Below, one piece after another: positions 33,001-45,654 of a stretch of DNA of 64,000 bases. The DNA is from Silene conica. Its lineage: Eukaryota; Streptophyta; Magnoliopsida; Caryophyllales; Caryophyllaceae. The notes beneath the pieces were generated by a model, which did not search any database, had not been told where the DNA came from, and worked only from the letters and a program-made list of their open reading frames with translations. Made by a program: the position numbers and the translations under genes. How positions within the stretch are numbered: the stretch's first letter is position 1; each line of letters starts with the position of its first letter. The DNA lies in NCBI GenBank assembly GCA_029255685.2, contig CM055320.2, positions 47,899,910 to 47,963,909 of the forward strand. The letters run 5' to 3'.

Positions 33001-33466
33001 GTAGATACATACCTTTAAATGTGTGGATACACATGTCTAAATGTGTAGATACACACCTATAAATGCGTAGATGCACATGGCTACATGCGTGGATACACAT
33101 CTCTAAATGCGTAGATACACATGTCTAAATGCGTAGATACACACCTTTAAATGCGTAGATACACATGGCTAAATGCGTAGATACACCTGGCTAAATGCGT
33201 AGATACACATCTCTAAATGCGTAGATACACACCTCTAAATGCGTAGATACACATGGCTAAATACGTAGATACACATCTCTAAATGCGTAGATACACACTT
33301 TTAAATGCGTAGATACACATGGCTAAATGTGTAGATACACATCTCTAAATGCGTAGATACACATGGCCAAATGCGTAGATACACATCTCTAAATGCGTAG
33401 ATACACATGTTTAAATGCGTAGATACATATGTCTAAATGCGTAGATATACCTTTAAATGCGTAGAT
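33001..33466 (+). repeat. 22-bp minisatellite, block 1
   Basis: About 21 copies of a 22-bp unit: AAATGCGTAGATACACAT followed by four variable bases (GGCT, CTCT, GTCT, or CCTT variants). Broken by the insertion of D at TAGAT (33462-33466). Confidence 0.95.
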
Positions 33467-35810
33467 TGTAATACTCCGTATTTTATTTTAATTTTATTCT
33501 TTTGTATCGATGTTTTGTATACTTATTCGATAATTAATATTTGATAATTCAATTATCAAAGAATGCTTTTATACCATATAATAATTAAGTGAAGGGTCGA
33601 GAATAGGTCGTATTTATCGAATACGTGAATTAGTGTCAATTGGGCCTCGGTATGCGTGCAATAACAGCCTTCGATGGGCCATACTCTATACACGCTCAAC
33701 ACAAGTCACACGCTCAATCTATTATGACCCTACCTAAACCCTACTTCTAATCTAACCAACACACGCCTCTCACACCCACTTTGCTGCCGACACTTTGGAG
33801 GTTACAGAGGTGGGTTCACACGGTGGTTAGGGTGGTTTAGTGTCCTTCGATCGTGCTGGAAAGAAGGGTATGTTCATCGTACTTTCGTTTTTCCTTGTTT
33901 TTATTCATTTCAAATCGTGCTATTCATCGTGGTTGTATTGTTTTAGTTGCTGTTCTTCGTATATTATTAATCTAGGATGTATACTAGTTGCATATTGACC
34001 ATAGTGATGTCGTCGTTGGCCACCTAGGACCGTCGCGTGTGGTGGTTTTGTCGCCTGTGTCAGTTTTGGTCTTTCGTTCCGGAACAGAGTCTTGAGCAGG
34101 ACTGTTTGTACTTTAAATTGAATAAGTTTCTATTTATGCTTGTTATGGGTGTTAGGGTATCTGGGTAGGTGGTAGTCACGTGGTTGGGATGGTGGTTCTC
34201 ACCGTGGTTCGTGGGGTTCATGGTAGTTTTTATGGTGGGTTTCGTAATGGGTGGTTAAACACATAAAACAGAACAGCGACGGATGCCGAATTGGTAAGGT
34301 GAGTTAATGGTGGTGGTTGTGGTGTCGACAGTCGGTGGCGCTGTCCCTGGGACCACCGCGGCTCAGTGGCGAGCCGGGTGGTGCCACAAGCGGTGTCGGG
34401 GGGTTGAGAGTGGCGTCGGGCAGGGTGTTTGTCACGGTTCAGAGTGTTGAAGGGGACTGAGTTGTTGTGTCGTGATTTCGGTTTGTTGTGCACTTGTTTT
34501 GAGATTTTTTTTATTACTTTGTTAGTTTGTTCCATTAGTATTAATTATTATATGATAATAACATGGTTAGTACTATTTTATTAGCTTCGTCTATTATCAT
34601 CTATATTATTTTAGTATTACTTATATTATTATTAATTATTGTTTTAGTACTAATATTAATACTTGTGATGGAATATTTTATTTTAGTAAAATTAGTAATA
34701 GTGTTGGAATATGTTAATTTATTAAGTTAAGTGATAATTATGTAGTAGTTTGAATGTTACTACTAATATGTTATAACTAGTTTGATGACTATTTATATTA
34801 TGGTTATGTGACGATATTTTGATAACCGACTTATTAAGATAATTGATTTGGGTCACGTTTAGTACGGTCTCGTTAGGCGTAATTGTTTTGATTAATTAAT
34901 TAATTTAATTAATTAATTAATTTGGTTTAGATGGACATGTAATAATTGTTTACGTGATTATATCAGTGAGTAATTATATATATTATATTTGTTAGGTAAC
35001 GGTTTTGAAGTGGCATAATTCTGTTACTTACTTGCTTGCCATTGGACTATATTGCCATCCAGGTAGGATACACTGGTACCATATTCTATGACATGCTTTG
35101 AATGGATGTGTATACTGTATGTTATGGATGCAAGTGTGATTATTATGAGAATGATATATAGTGGTTGAACATTTTTATATTGCATTCATAAGCATGGCAT
35201 ATGCATTGGATACGGATTTGAGATGATGAGAAATTATTGATGAGATATTATTGGGCCCAGGCTAGTTCTGCAGGACTAGACCTGGTGACCTCAGCTGTTA
35301 TGCTGGTGTTCGGCGACGGCCGATTATAGTCTGCCAGGAAGTTCGGTATGGCTGGGTGTTACGGGTTTGAGATTGAGATTTGTGATTGAGATTGAGGTTG
35401 AGCTCGAGCATATCATTGCATTTGCATATCATAATTGTTGCATTATAATTATTGTGTTACCCTACTCAACCGCGAGGTTGATAGTGTATTCGTGTACACC
35501 TACGATGATCCGGAATGGGGAGTAGATTCTACAGGTCCGAGACAGATGAGCTAGGAGCTGGGGCAGGAATGTGAGATGCATACTTTGGACCGACTTAGAA
35601 TTATATCACATATAGAGAAGTCATCAGTTGTAATTTCTTTTCCGTTATATAGTAACTGTAATAACCAAGTTTTAAATTTTATCAGTTTTATATAAAGTAC
35701 TTTGGTTGTTTTACTTTGTTATTCACTACCTCGGACATTCCGAGATGGTAACAGCTCTATTTATTTGAGAATGTCTTGCTAAAGGCTCTTAAATAAATGG
35801 GGGTGTTACA
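33467..35810 (+). repeat. D 5' LTR (2344 bp)
   Basis: TGTAATACTCCG...GGGTGTTACA. Differs from the 3' LTR by scattered substitutions and the copy number of a TTAA-type repeat near 34895-34920. Open frames in both LTRs (such as 34230-34535) have no gene support. Confidence 0.93.
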
Positions 35811-35813
35811 AAG

Positions 35814-35829
35814 TGGTATCAGAGCGAAC
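35814..35829 (+). other. D primer-binding site, tRNA-Met type
   Basis: TGGTATCAGAGCGAAC three bases after the 5' LTR; the same first 13 bases are in B. Confidence 0.85.
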
Positions 35830-38776
35830 GATCCTCAGGCCTTAAAAGCAAATGAATAAAAATAATGAACATAGGAAGAGTCCAATAAAATGAACCTCGG
35901 GCTAGTAACTGTTAGGAGCCCCAGGATTGGGATGAGTTAGGGGCCTCCTCAAATCAAGCCACTGGCCCTTTCAGTCTAACCTGGTAACCCTTGAGTGATG
36001 CAGAGAGTGGGTAGTAACAAGATAAAAAGATCAGACCTTGTCTATATTGCCTATATTGTACTAACAGTTTTGCAGGAGCGGAATGAGGTAAGTTATGATG
36101 TGAAACATGGTTAGAGATCTATATGGTGAAGCATGATAATGATATTGAATGTTGGTTGAGATATACGACTTCCAAGTTTGGGAATATCAGTATGAGTGTA
36201 TGAGTTAAAATATGAGTTTGACTTGTATAGTGATATGCATGCGGCTATATGATCCCTGAACCTTAGGTAGAGATATAGTATAATGATGTGTGTAATGAGT
36301 TAATGATGGAAGCACCATAAGGTATAGCTACCTCGGAGGTTAGATGTAGGAGAGATATGACTATGATTGACTGGAATGGTTAATAGAGCCAGCCAGACAA
36401 TGTTGTTACAGGATGCGGAATCAAGTGAAGTCCTGTGTGTAAAGCTAGTAGACCGAAACGGATGTCGTGTCTGTTGATAATTGTTTTGTTGATATTCTGA
36501 GTGTGTATATACTTCTTATCTGAATGCTTTATTCTTTGCAAAATTTACTGTTTGGCTTACTAGAAAAATGTGATTGGATTTTGAGATTTATGATTGTTAT
36601 TATTTTACTAATTGCCTTAGCAATCCATGTCTAGTGATGTGCGAATGTGTTACCTTAAGCCATGAATGTCATATTGTTATGTGTTGAAAATTACATGTCA
36701 ATTTATACGTCTAATTATCTATATATTTAATTTAGTTATAGTATTCATAAGTGGCACCTTAATGATTTCTAGGATATACTTTCGTATTTACACAAGTTGT
36801 GATTGTTGCGATAGTAGAAAACTAATGCATCAACTGCACATACATGATTATTGAGTTATTTAGTTGATCTTATTTTCAGTTTCGCAATCGTTACCGTTTT
36901 CTAGATGACAATTCGGTTTGAAATAATGCATACATGTTAATATGGTGCAATGTGATTTCAATGTTTTAGATGATTTGTCCACATGTTTAGCGATGGTATG
37001 ATTGTGTTTACATGTGATAATGTGAAGCAAGTTTTTTTTGGAACCAAAATTGTAATAAATATCCAGAATGTTACCTTGTTTGTACGGGCAACCATTTGAA
37101 ATGTGTTTCATATATGAAGAAGAAAATTTTATGTATGATAACCTTCTGAGTTAGCTTTCCAATGTTTTTGATTTCATGCTGATACGAGTTATATTTTGAG
37201 AGAAATAAATATTTTTGACTCATGTTTTTGCAAAAGAAATCATTTACAACGTGTTTACTTTTATGCATAATTTCAACTCCACTGTTTAGAATATTCATTC
37301 ACGTTTCCAAAATGATAAGCCACGAAAAATCTTAGCGATCAGTTATTTAATAGTAATTTTTGCAAGTTGCTCAATTTTCTGTTTAGTTGCTGGAAAGTTT
37401 TGCTCAGACCAACTGAGTTGTGATTTTTTTTTCTTTTTTTTTATAATTTCCTTAAGCTTTGCAATTGATTGTTTTTCCTATGATTAGTTAATTCCTTATA
37501 TTTTTCTAAAACTATAATAGCTCGTAAAATAGCTAAACGGTTATTTAATTGTGATTTTGGAAGATACTGTGTGATGTGCGATTGTTGAAATGTGAAAGTT
37601 TTAAATATGAAAGTTTAATCGGATATGAATATGAACGTTCTTATATGATAATATAGCCCTGTTATTTCGTTGAGTTTTATATAAAGTAGTTTCAACTACA
37701 CAGACGTTATTGCTTCAATTGCTATGACCGCAAATAATTATGTGGTGTTCCTATGTAATGTTAATATAATGTTCATCAGGGAAGAGTCTGGACACGTGGT
37801 AAAATGAACTAACTGATAAATTTATTAGCATGATATCGCAATCTAATTGTTATAATTAATTGGGATTATGTGAACAATGTGAATTCTGTTAGTGATCTTT
37901 CATATATATCAATGGTATAGCTTTGTCTATTCCCTTGCGACAATAGCCCTATAACTTCTCCATGTATATTGTTATGCCACAAAGTGATTTGCATAATGCT
38001 CTGTTTAAAATCTGATCGCAATCTATTGAAGTAATAATTGGTTTAACTTCTTTATACCTAGAGATGCTAAGCTGTTTTGCTAGTCTAAGATTGGTGTATA
38101 CCTCGGGAAATATGTCAATGCTCCATGTTAATTACATTAGTTAAGTTTTGCCTTATGTCTTTTCTAAGATATGATTTTTCGTCTATAATATGATTATAAT
38201 CATGAAATGTTTTAATTTGTTAATTATGCACTATGAGTTAGCTGATTGTCTACATTGATGTAAAGGTGTTAATTTTTCTGTCAGAATTTCCAAAAGTATA
38301 TAAGTGTTAGTTACTTTGATTCCATTGCGTAGTATGAAATTGACGAGTATGTGTTGTTGTTTTAAGAGTCGGATGCTAGTTGCCAGTATAGAGTAATTAC
38401 CTTATCAGATGATTTGTGATTGTTGGTTGAGTGATTTTCTTGAACTTTGGATGTCGATTATAATGAGGTTACGAGGACGTAACCATGTCTTAAGGAGAAT
38501 AGGATTGTAAAATCTTGATGAATTGCGATCTGGTTAATTGATATATTATGATAAGTTGACTGAGATTTACCATACATGGAGTCTCCTGTTTGATTGTTAT
38601 GTCTTGATCAATGTCATGGTCCTTTAAGTGTCAGGTATTTTTTGTAGTATGTTAAACTTTGGGGACAAAGTTTTCTTAACAAGGGTAGAGTGTAACATTT
38701 CGTGTTTAAAGCCTATATAAGTGCTACTTGTGATTCTTTTATGCTTGTTATATGTTCGTTACTGTTATGTGATGGT
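35830..38776 (+). other. D internal region, non-coding
   Basis: No frame above about 85 codons and no retrotransposon protein motif. The 38100-38510 part is homologous to C 24410-24560/30640-30700 and to inverted B. It holds the conserved hairpin at 38467-38484 and an abandoned LTR-start TGTAACATTTCG at 38691. Confidence 0.75.
38467..38484 (+). other. Conserved GGTTACG/CGTAACC hairpin (D copy)
   Basis: GGTTACGAGGACGTAACC. The stem is unchanged while one loop base differs from B and C. Confidence 0.6.
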
Positions 38777-38813
38777 GAACTTCGTGACGAAGTTCATTTT
38801 AAGGGGGGAAGAC
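38777..38813 (+). other. D hairpin and polypurine tract
   Basis: GAACTTCGTGACGAAGTTC (7-bp stem; loop base changed from the A and C copies) followed by AAGGGGGGAAGAC abutting the 3' LTR. Confidence 0.75.
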
Positions 38814-41144
38814 TGTAATACTCCGTATTTTATTTTAACTTTATTCTTTTGTATTGATGTTTTGTATACTTATTCGATAATTAATATTCGATAATTCAAT
38901 TATCAAAGAATGCTTTTATACCCTATAATAATTAAGTGAAGGGTCGAGAATAGGTCGTATTTATCGAATACGTGAATTAGTGTCAATTGGGCCTCGGTAT
39001 GCGTGCAATAACAGCCTTCGATGGGCCATACTCTATACACGCTCAACACAAATCACACGCTCAATCTATTATGACCCTACCTAAACCCTACTTCTAATCT
39101 AACCAACACACGCCTCTCACACCCATTTTGCTGCCGACACTTTGGAGGTTACAGAGGTGGGTTCACACGGTGGTTAGGGTGGTTTAGTGTCCTTCGATTG
39201 TGCTGGAAAGAGGGGTATGTTCATCGTACTTTCGTTTTTCCTTGTTTTTATTCATTTCAAATCGTGCTATTCATCGTGGTTGTATTGTTTTAGTTGCTGT
39301 TCTTCGTATATTATTAATCTAGGATGTATACTAGTTGCATATTGACCATAGTGATGTCGCCGTTGGCCACCTAGGACCGTCGCGTGTGGTGGTTTTGTCG
39401 CCTGTGTCAGTTTTGGTCTTTCGTTCCGGAACAGAGTCTTGAGCAGGACTGTTTGTACTTTAAATTGAATAACTTTCTGTTTATGCTTGTTATGGGTGTT
39501 AGGGTATCTGGGTAGGTGGTAGTCAGGTGGTTGGGATGGTGGTTCTCACAGTGGTTCGTGGGGTTCATGGCAGTTTTTAAGGTGGGTTTCGTAATGGGTG
39601 GTTAAACACATAAAACAGAACAGCGACGGGTGCCGAGTTGGTAAGGTGAGTTAATGGTGGTGGTGGTGGTGTCGACAGTCGATGGCGCTGTCCCTGGGAC
39701 CACCGCGGCTCAGTGGCGAGCCGGGTGGTGCCACAAGCGGTGTCGGGGGGTTGAGAGTGGCATCGGGCAGGGTGTTTGTCACGGTTCAGAGTGTTGAAGG
39801 GGACTGAGTTGTTGTGTCGTGATTTCGGTTTGTTGTGCACTTGTTTTTAGATTTTTTTTATTACTTTGTTAGTTTGTTCCATTAGTATTAATTACTATAT
39901 GATAATAACATGGTTAGTACTATTTTATTAGCTTCGTCTATTATCATCTATATTATTTTAGTATTACTTATATAAATATTAATTATTGTTTTAGTACTAA
40001 TATTAATACTTGTGATGGAATATTTTATTTTAGTAAAATTAGTAATAGTGTTGGAATATGTTAATTTATTAAGTTAAGTGATAATTATGTAGTAGTTTGA
40101 ATGTTACTACTAATATGTTATAACTAGTTTGATGACTATTTATATTATGGTTATGTGACGATATTTTGATAACCGACTTATTAAGATAATTGATTTGGGT
40201 CACGTTTAGTACGGTCTCGTTAGGCGTAATTGTTTTGATTAATTAATTAATTAATTTGGTTTAGGTGGACATGTAATAATTGTTTACGTGATTATATCAG
40301 TGAGTAATTATATATATTATATTTGTTAGGTAACGGTTTTGAAGTGGCATAATTCTGTTACTTACTGGCTTGCCATTGGACTATATTGCCATCCAGGTAG
40401 GATACACTGGTACCATATTCTATGACGTGCTTTGAATGGATGTGTATACTGTATGTTATGGATGCAAGTGTGATTATTATGAGAATGATATATAGTGGTT
40501 GAACATTTTTATATTGCATTCATAAGCATGGCATATGCATTGGATACGGATTTGAGATGATGAGAAATTATTGATGAGATATTATTGGGCCCAGGCTAGT
40601 TCTGCAGGACTAGACCTGGTGACCTCAGCTGTTATGCTGGTGTTCGGCGACGGCCGATTATAGTCTGCCGGGAAGTTCGGTATGGCTGGGTGTTACGGGT
40701 TTGAGATTGAGATTTGTGATTGAGCTTGAGGTTGAGCTCGAGCATATCATTGCATTTGCATATCATAATTGTTGCATTATAATTATTGTGTTACCCTACT
40801 CAACCGCGAGGTTGACAGTGTATTCGTGTACACCTACGATGATCCGGAATGGGGAGTAGATTCTACAGGTCCGAGACAGATGAGCTAGGAGCTGGGGCAG
40901 GAATGTGAGATGCATACTTTGGACCGACTTAGAATTATATCACATATAGAGAAGTCATCAGTTGTAATTTCTTTTCCGTTATATAGTAACTGTAATAACC
41001 AAGTTTTAAATTTTATCAGTTTTATATAAAGTACTTTGGTTGTTTTACTTTGTTATTCACTACCTCGGACATTCCGAGATGGTAACAACTTTATTTATTT
41101 GAGAATGTCTTGCTAAAGGCTCTTAAATAAATGGGGGTGTTACA
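38814..41144 (+). repeat. D 3' LTR (2331 bp)
   Basis: Pairs with 33467-35810; followed by target copy TAGAT. Confidence 0.93.
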
Positions 41145-42546
41145 TAGATACACATTTCTAAATGCGTAGATACACATGTTTGAATGCGTAGATACACATG
41201 GTGAAATACGTAGATACACATCTCTAAATGTGTAGATACACATATCTAAATGCGTAGATACACATGTCTAAATGCGTAGATACACACCTGTAAATGCGTA
41301 GATACACATGGCTAAATACGTAGATACACATCTCTAAATGCGTAGATACACATGTCTAAATGCGTAGATATACCTTTAAATGCGTAGATACACATTTCTA
41401 AATGCGTAGATACACATGTTTGAATGCGTAGATAAACATGGTTAAATGCGTAGATACAAATCTCTAAATGCCTAGATACACATATCTAAATGCGTAGATA
41501 CACATGTCTAAATGCGTAGATACACACCTGTAAATACGTAGATACACATGGTTAAATACGTTGATACACATCTCTAAATGCATGTCTAAATGCGTACATA
41601 CACACCTTTAAATGCGTTGATACACACCTTTAAATGCGTAGATACACATGTCTAATGGATACACACCTTTAAATACGTAGATACACATGACTAAATGTGT
41701 AGATACACATCTCTTAATGCGTAGGTACACATGTCTAAATGCGTAGATACACATCTCTAAATGCGTAGATACATACCTTCAAATACGTAGATACACATGG
41801 CTAAATGTGTAGATACACATCTCTTAATGCGTAGATACACATGTCTAAATGCGTAGATATACATCTCTAAATGCATAGATACACACCTTTAAATGCGTAG
41901 ATACACATGGCTAAATGCGTAGATACACATGACTAAATGCGTAGATACACACCTTTAAATGCGTAGATACATATGTCTAAATGCGTAGATACATATGTCT
42001 AGTAGATACACATTTTTAAATACGTAGATACACATGGCTAACTTCATAGATACGCATCTCTTAATGCGTAGATACATATGTCTAATGCGTAGATACACAT
42101 TCTAAATGCGTAGATAAACACCTTAAAATGTGTAGATACACATGGCTAAATGCGTAGATACACATGTCTGAATGCGTAGATACACACCTTTAAATACGTA
42201 GATACACATGGCTAAATGCGTAGATACACATCTCTTAATGCGTAGATACACATGTCTAAATGCGTAGATACACATCTTTAAATGTGTAGATACACACCTT
42301 TAAATACGTAGATACACATGGCTAAATGCGTAGATGCACATCTCTTAATGCGTAGATACACACCTTTAAATATGTAGATACACATGGTTAAATGCGTAGA
42401 TACACACCTCTAAATGCGTAGATACACATCTCTAAATGCGTAGATACACATGTCTAAATGCGTTGATACACACCTTTAAATTCGTAGATGCACATCTCTA
42501 AATGCGTAGATACATAACTTTGAATGTGTAGGTACGCATCTCGAAT
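41145..42546 (+). repeat. 22-bp minisatellite, block 2
   Basis: Continuation of block 1 on the other side of D, roughly 60 copies with point variants, some shortened units, and a local higher-order alternation of the variable four bases. Confidence 0.95.
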
Positions 42547-42820
42547 TATTTTTTTATCGATACAAGAAAAATGAAAAACAAAATTTTCGAAAAAAAATTC
42601 CGGAATTTTTTTTTCCTCGAAACTTTTTTCATTACAATAGCACAAGTTACTCAATACAATATCACGGGTTTTTCAAAATAATATTCCAAAAAAAATGAAG
42701 AAAAAATTCGGATAAAAAAATGGAAAAAAAAAATTCGGGAAAAAAAACTCGAAAATAAGCAATTTGAATTGAAAATGTTTCCGTCATAAGTATTATACAA
42801 TATCGTAATAATCAACAAAG
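42547..42820. other. AT-rich spacer
   Basis: Runs of A and T with a TTCCGGAA-centred palindrome at about 42595-42612. No gene seen. Confidence 0.5.
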
Positions 42821-42890
42821 ACTTGGTAGTCCATTGGTTTAGATGTTGGTCTCTAAAACTCGAGGTCTGGTGTTCGACCCCCAGTCACGA
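42821..42890 (+). other. tRNA-like module 2
   Basis: A-box-like TGGTAGTCCATTGG at 42824 and B-box GTTCGACCC at 42872-42880, with a T-arm-like CTGG..CCAG pairing. The first half is preceded by ATCAACAAAGAC, which also precedes module 3 in near-identical form. Confidence 0.5.
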
Positions 42891-42963
42891 CAGCTTTTGA
42901 TTTTTGCTTAGTAGAAAAGCTTGGCGTCTTAAATATTAAACAATATTAAAGTAATCAGCAAAG

Positions 42964-43685
<722 letters not shown>

Positions 43686-43772
<87 letters not shown>
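43686..43772. repeat. (TA)n array, ~85 bp
   Basis: Pure TA repeat right of the TIR element, probably the other half of the array at 43027-43157. Confidence 0.95.
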
Positions 43773-43839
43773 TAGAGAGATATTGCATCTTGTGAGGTCT
43801 ATGATCTACCACATGGATATAATGGCGGGTTAGATTTAA

Positions 43840-43870
43840 CAATAAGTTATCCACTGCGCCACAAATGCAT
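43840..43870 (-). other. tRNA-like partial module (A-box only)
   Basis: The minus strand reads TGGCGCAGTGGATAAC (A-box at 43851-43861), a good A-box match, but I see no B-box at the right distance. Confidence 0.35.
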
Positions 43871-43950
43871 TATTGATTAACATCATAAAGTTATTGATTT
43901 ATATCATACTGTATATGGATACAATGGCGCAAAGCCAAAATAAAGTCTAT

Positions 43951-44016
43951 GCTGGGGATCGAACCCAGGATCACTGGTTACAAATGCCAATAACTTATCC
44001 ATTACGCCACAAATGC
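43951..44016 (-). other. tRNA-like module 4 (best preserved)
   Basis: The minus strand has A-box TGGCGTAATGG (43999-44009), an anticodon-arm-like TGG..CCA stem, and a perfect T-arm CTGGG TTCGATC CCCAG with B-box GGTTCGATCCC (43955-43965). The acceptor stem is not well paired, so it is more likely a SINE-type unit than a working tRNA. Confidence 0.5.
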
Positions 44017-44101
44017 GTTCTTGAATAACATCATAACGTTATTGATTTATATTATATTGGATAAGATTTATACACTTTTCTATAAGGAAAAAAAACAACT
44101 A

Positions 44102-44168
44102 TGCTGAGGATCAAACCCAAAATCTCTGATTTCATACACCAACGCCTTATCCATTGGGTCATAAAGTC
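44102..44168 (-). other. tRNA-like module 5 (decayed)
   Basis: A minus-strand copy related to module 4 about 150 bp away: A-box TGACCCAATGG, B-box GGGTTTGATCC with one change from consensus. The spacing and the shared TGATTTATATTATA spacer suggest tandem duplication of modules 4 and 5. Confidence 0.4.
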
Positions 44169-44195
44169 TTTATTGATAAATATCATACTCTATAC

Positions 44196-44310
44196 CCGGT
44201 CCCCAAAAAAGGGTTCACTCTTCCCCTTTAGGGTGTCTTTTGATTTTTTTTTTCCGGTTTCAATGAATATAGGAAGGGAAGGGTTTAGGGTTGGATTAGA
44301 CGGATCCGCG
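44196..44310 (+). repeat. Fourth copy of the hairpin unit next to minisatellite
   Basis: Same GGGTTCACTCTTCCCC...GGATCCGCG unit as 32720-33000, again ending directly at minisatellite repeats. Confidence 0.7.
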
Positions 44311-44428
44311 AAAGCGTAGATACACATGTCTAAATGCGTAGATACACATGTCTAAATGCATAGATACACACCTTTAAATGCGTAGATACACATGGCTAAA
44401 TGCATAGATACACATGTCTAGTAGATAC
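44311..44428 (+). repeat. 22-bp minisatellite, block 3
   Basis: About five units, broken by E3 at GATAC (44424-44428). Thirteen more bases of the unit (51889-51901) lie between E3 and E4. Confidence 0.9.
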
Positions 44429-45639
44429 TGTTGGGAAATGTGTCCTCAACAATAGTGCGATCACGATAATGATGAAAATCATTGTCATAAATCTTATGAA
44501 ATGAATATGCAAGGGACGATCCGATATTTGATATAGTCAACTGACCAACATTAATCGGTAATGATTGGCTGACTAGAGTTTAACATTGCTGTCGTGTGAC
44601 GGTGGTGGTCAGTTGATCCCTTTAGGTCACACCTTTAGGACTAACCCCTTAATCGTATATTGATTAATTGTATAGGATACAGATTGATCGATATTATAAA
44701 ACCGTATGTTGAGAAATTAGAGGTTGAATCTTAAGGTAAGATTTATATTTGAAATTGAAAAGTGTCAATTGTCAAGTATTAATCGATATTTATGAAATAT
44801 CGAAAATTAGTATAAAGAATGGTTTATGGTTATGACAAACGTTGTTAACATATCGTATCGACGATTATTACGATAACCATATGTTGAGACAATGATTTCG
44901 AATCAACTCAATGATTTGTTAAATATAATTTTATTAATTTAGAAATATTATTTACATGGTAAATTTATATTTTAAATTAATACAATTGTTATGTCACATA
45001 AGATGTTACATAAATTATACAAATTATAAAACGTAAAATAAAAGAGCATTTTACGTTTATATGTACCGGTTGTGGTGGTAATGTTTTATGGGTTTAAATA
45101 AGGATTAATTACCCTAAAGACACATTAAGTTATTAGACTTAAAACCTAAGGTGTAGTGCAAGACACAAGTTGACTCTTTCACTAACCTAGGCCTTGTGTC
45201 CCACGGCCAAACCCACCCAACCATCCCATTCTATAAATATGTTGTTAGACACATATTAAAAGGTTAATGAAAACCTAATATCTTTCTAGTGTGAGAAAGT
45301 GCTAATAAAACCTCAATAATATTATCTTCATAATATTTCGACAATACTATTGTTAGTATTAGTATACGGTTTTGACCTTAATCCGTCTCCTAGCTCGGGT
45401 TTGGTTTTGGTTCGATTAAAGGGTAAGTCTTGGTGCGCACTCATTGGAGGCAAGCTTACTTGGTTGCTCTTGGAGGATCGTCCTTAGCATTTTTCGGACC
45501 GGTTGTAAGAATACGATTCTCATTATTTCCGCATTTTTGTTGCATGCATAAGATCGACTATATTAAAATAAGTTTAATTAGTATATTAGTAAGACTAATA
45601 GTATAAACTAGCTAGTATGACTACCTATAGAAACCAACA
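44429..45639 (+). repeat. E3 5' LTR (1211 bp)
   Basis: TGTTGGGAAATG...AAACCAACA. I saw no base difference from the 3' LTR. Confidence 0.95.
45231..45240 (+). promoter_or_regulatory. TATA box in E3 5' LTR
   Basis: CTATAAATAT at a U3/R-like position about 800 bp into the LTR; repeated in the 3' LTR at about 51480-51489. Confidence 0.5.
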
Positions 45640-45641
45640 AT

Positions 45642-45654
45642 TGGTATCAGAGCC
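45642..45654 (+). other. E3 primer-binding site, tRNA-Met type
   Basis: TGGTATCAGAGCC two bases after the 5' LTR. Confidence 0.85.

Larger units (their letters stand above)
33467..41144 (+). mobile_element. D: complete non-coding Ty3-type LTR retrotransposon
   Basis: Two LTRs (33467-35810 and 38814-41144), target duplication TAGAT (33462-33466 and 41145-41149), tRNA-Met-type primer site, polypurine tract, and a 3.0-kb internal region without coding capacity. Total 7.7 kb. LTRs and internal tail are related to A, B and C. It is the only complete member of this family here and it needs proteins in trans. Confidence 0.92.

Noticed and set aside
34230..34535. Frame conserved in both LTRs of D (also 39577-39840)
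   Set aside because: Conservation follows from LTR duplication; no domain or start context supports a gene.
33001..42546. CRISPR-like array because of regular short repeats
   Set aside because: Units are 22 bp, head to tail, with only four variable bases and no spacers; this is a eukaryotic minisatellite.
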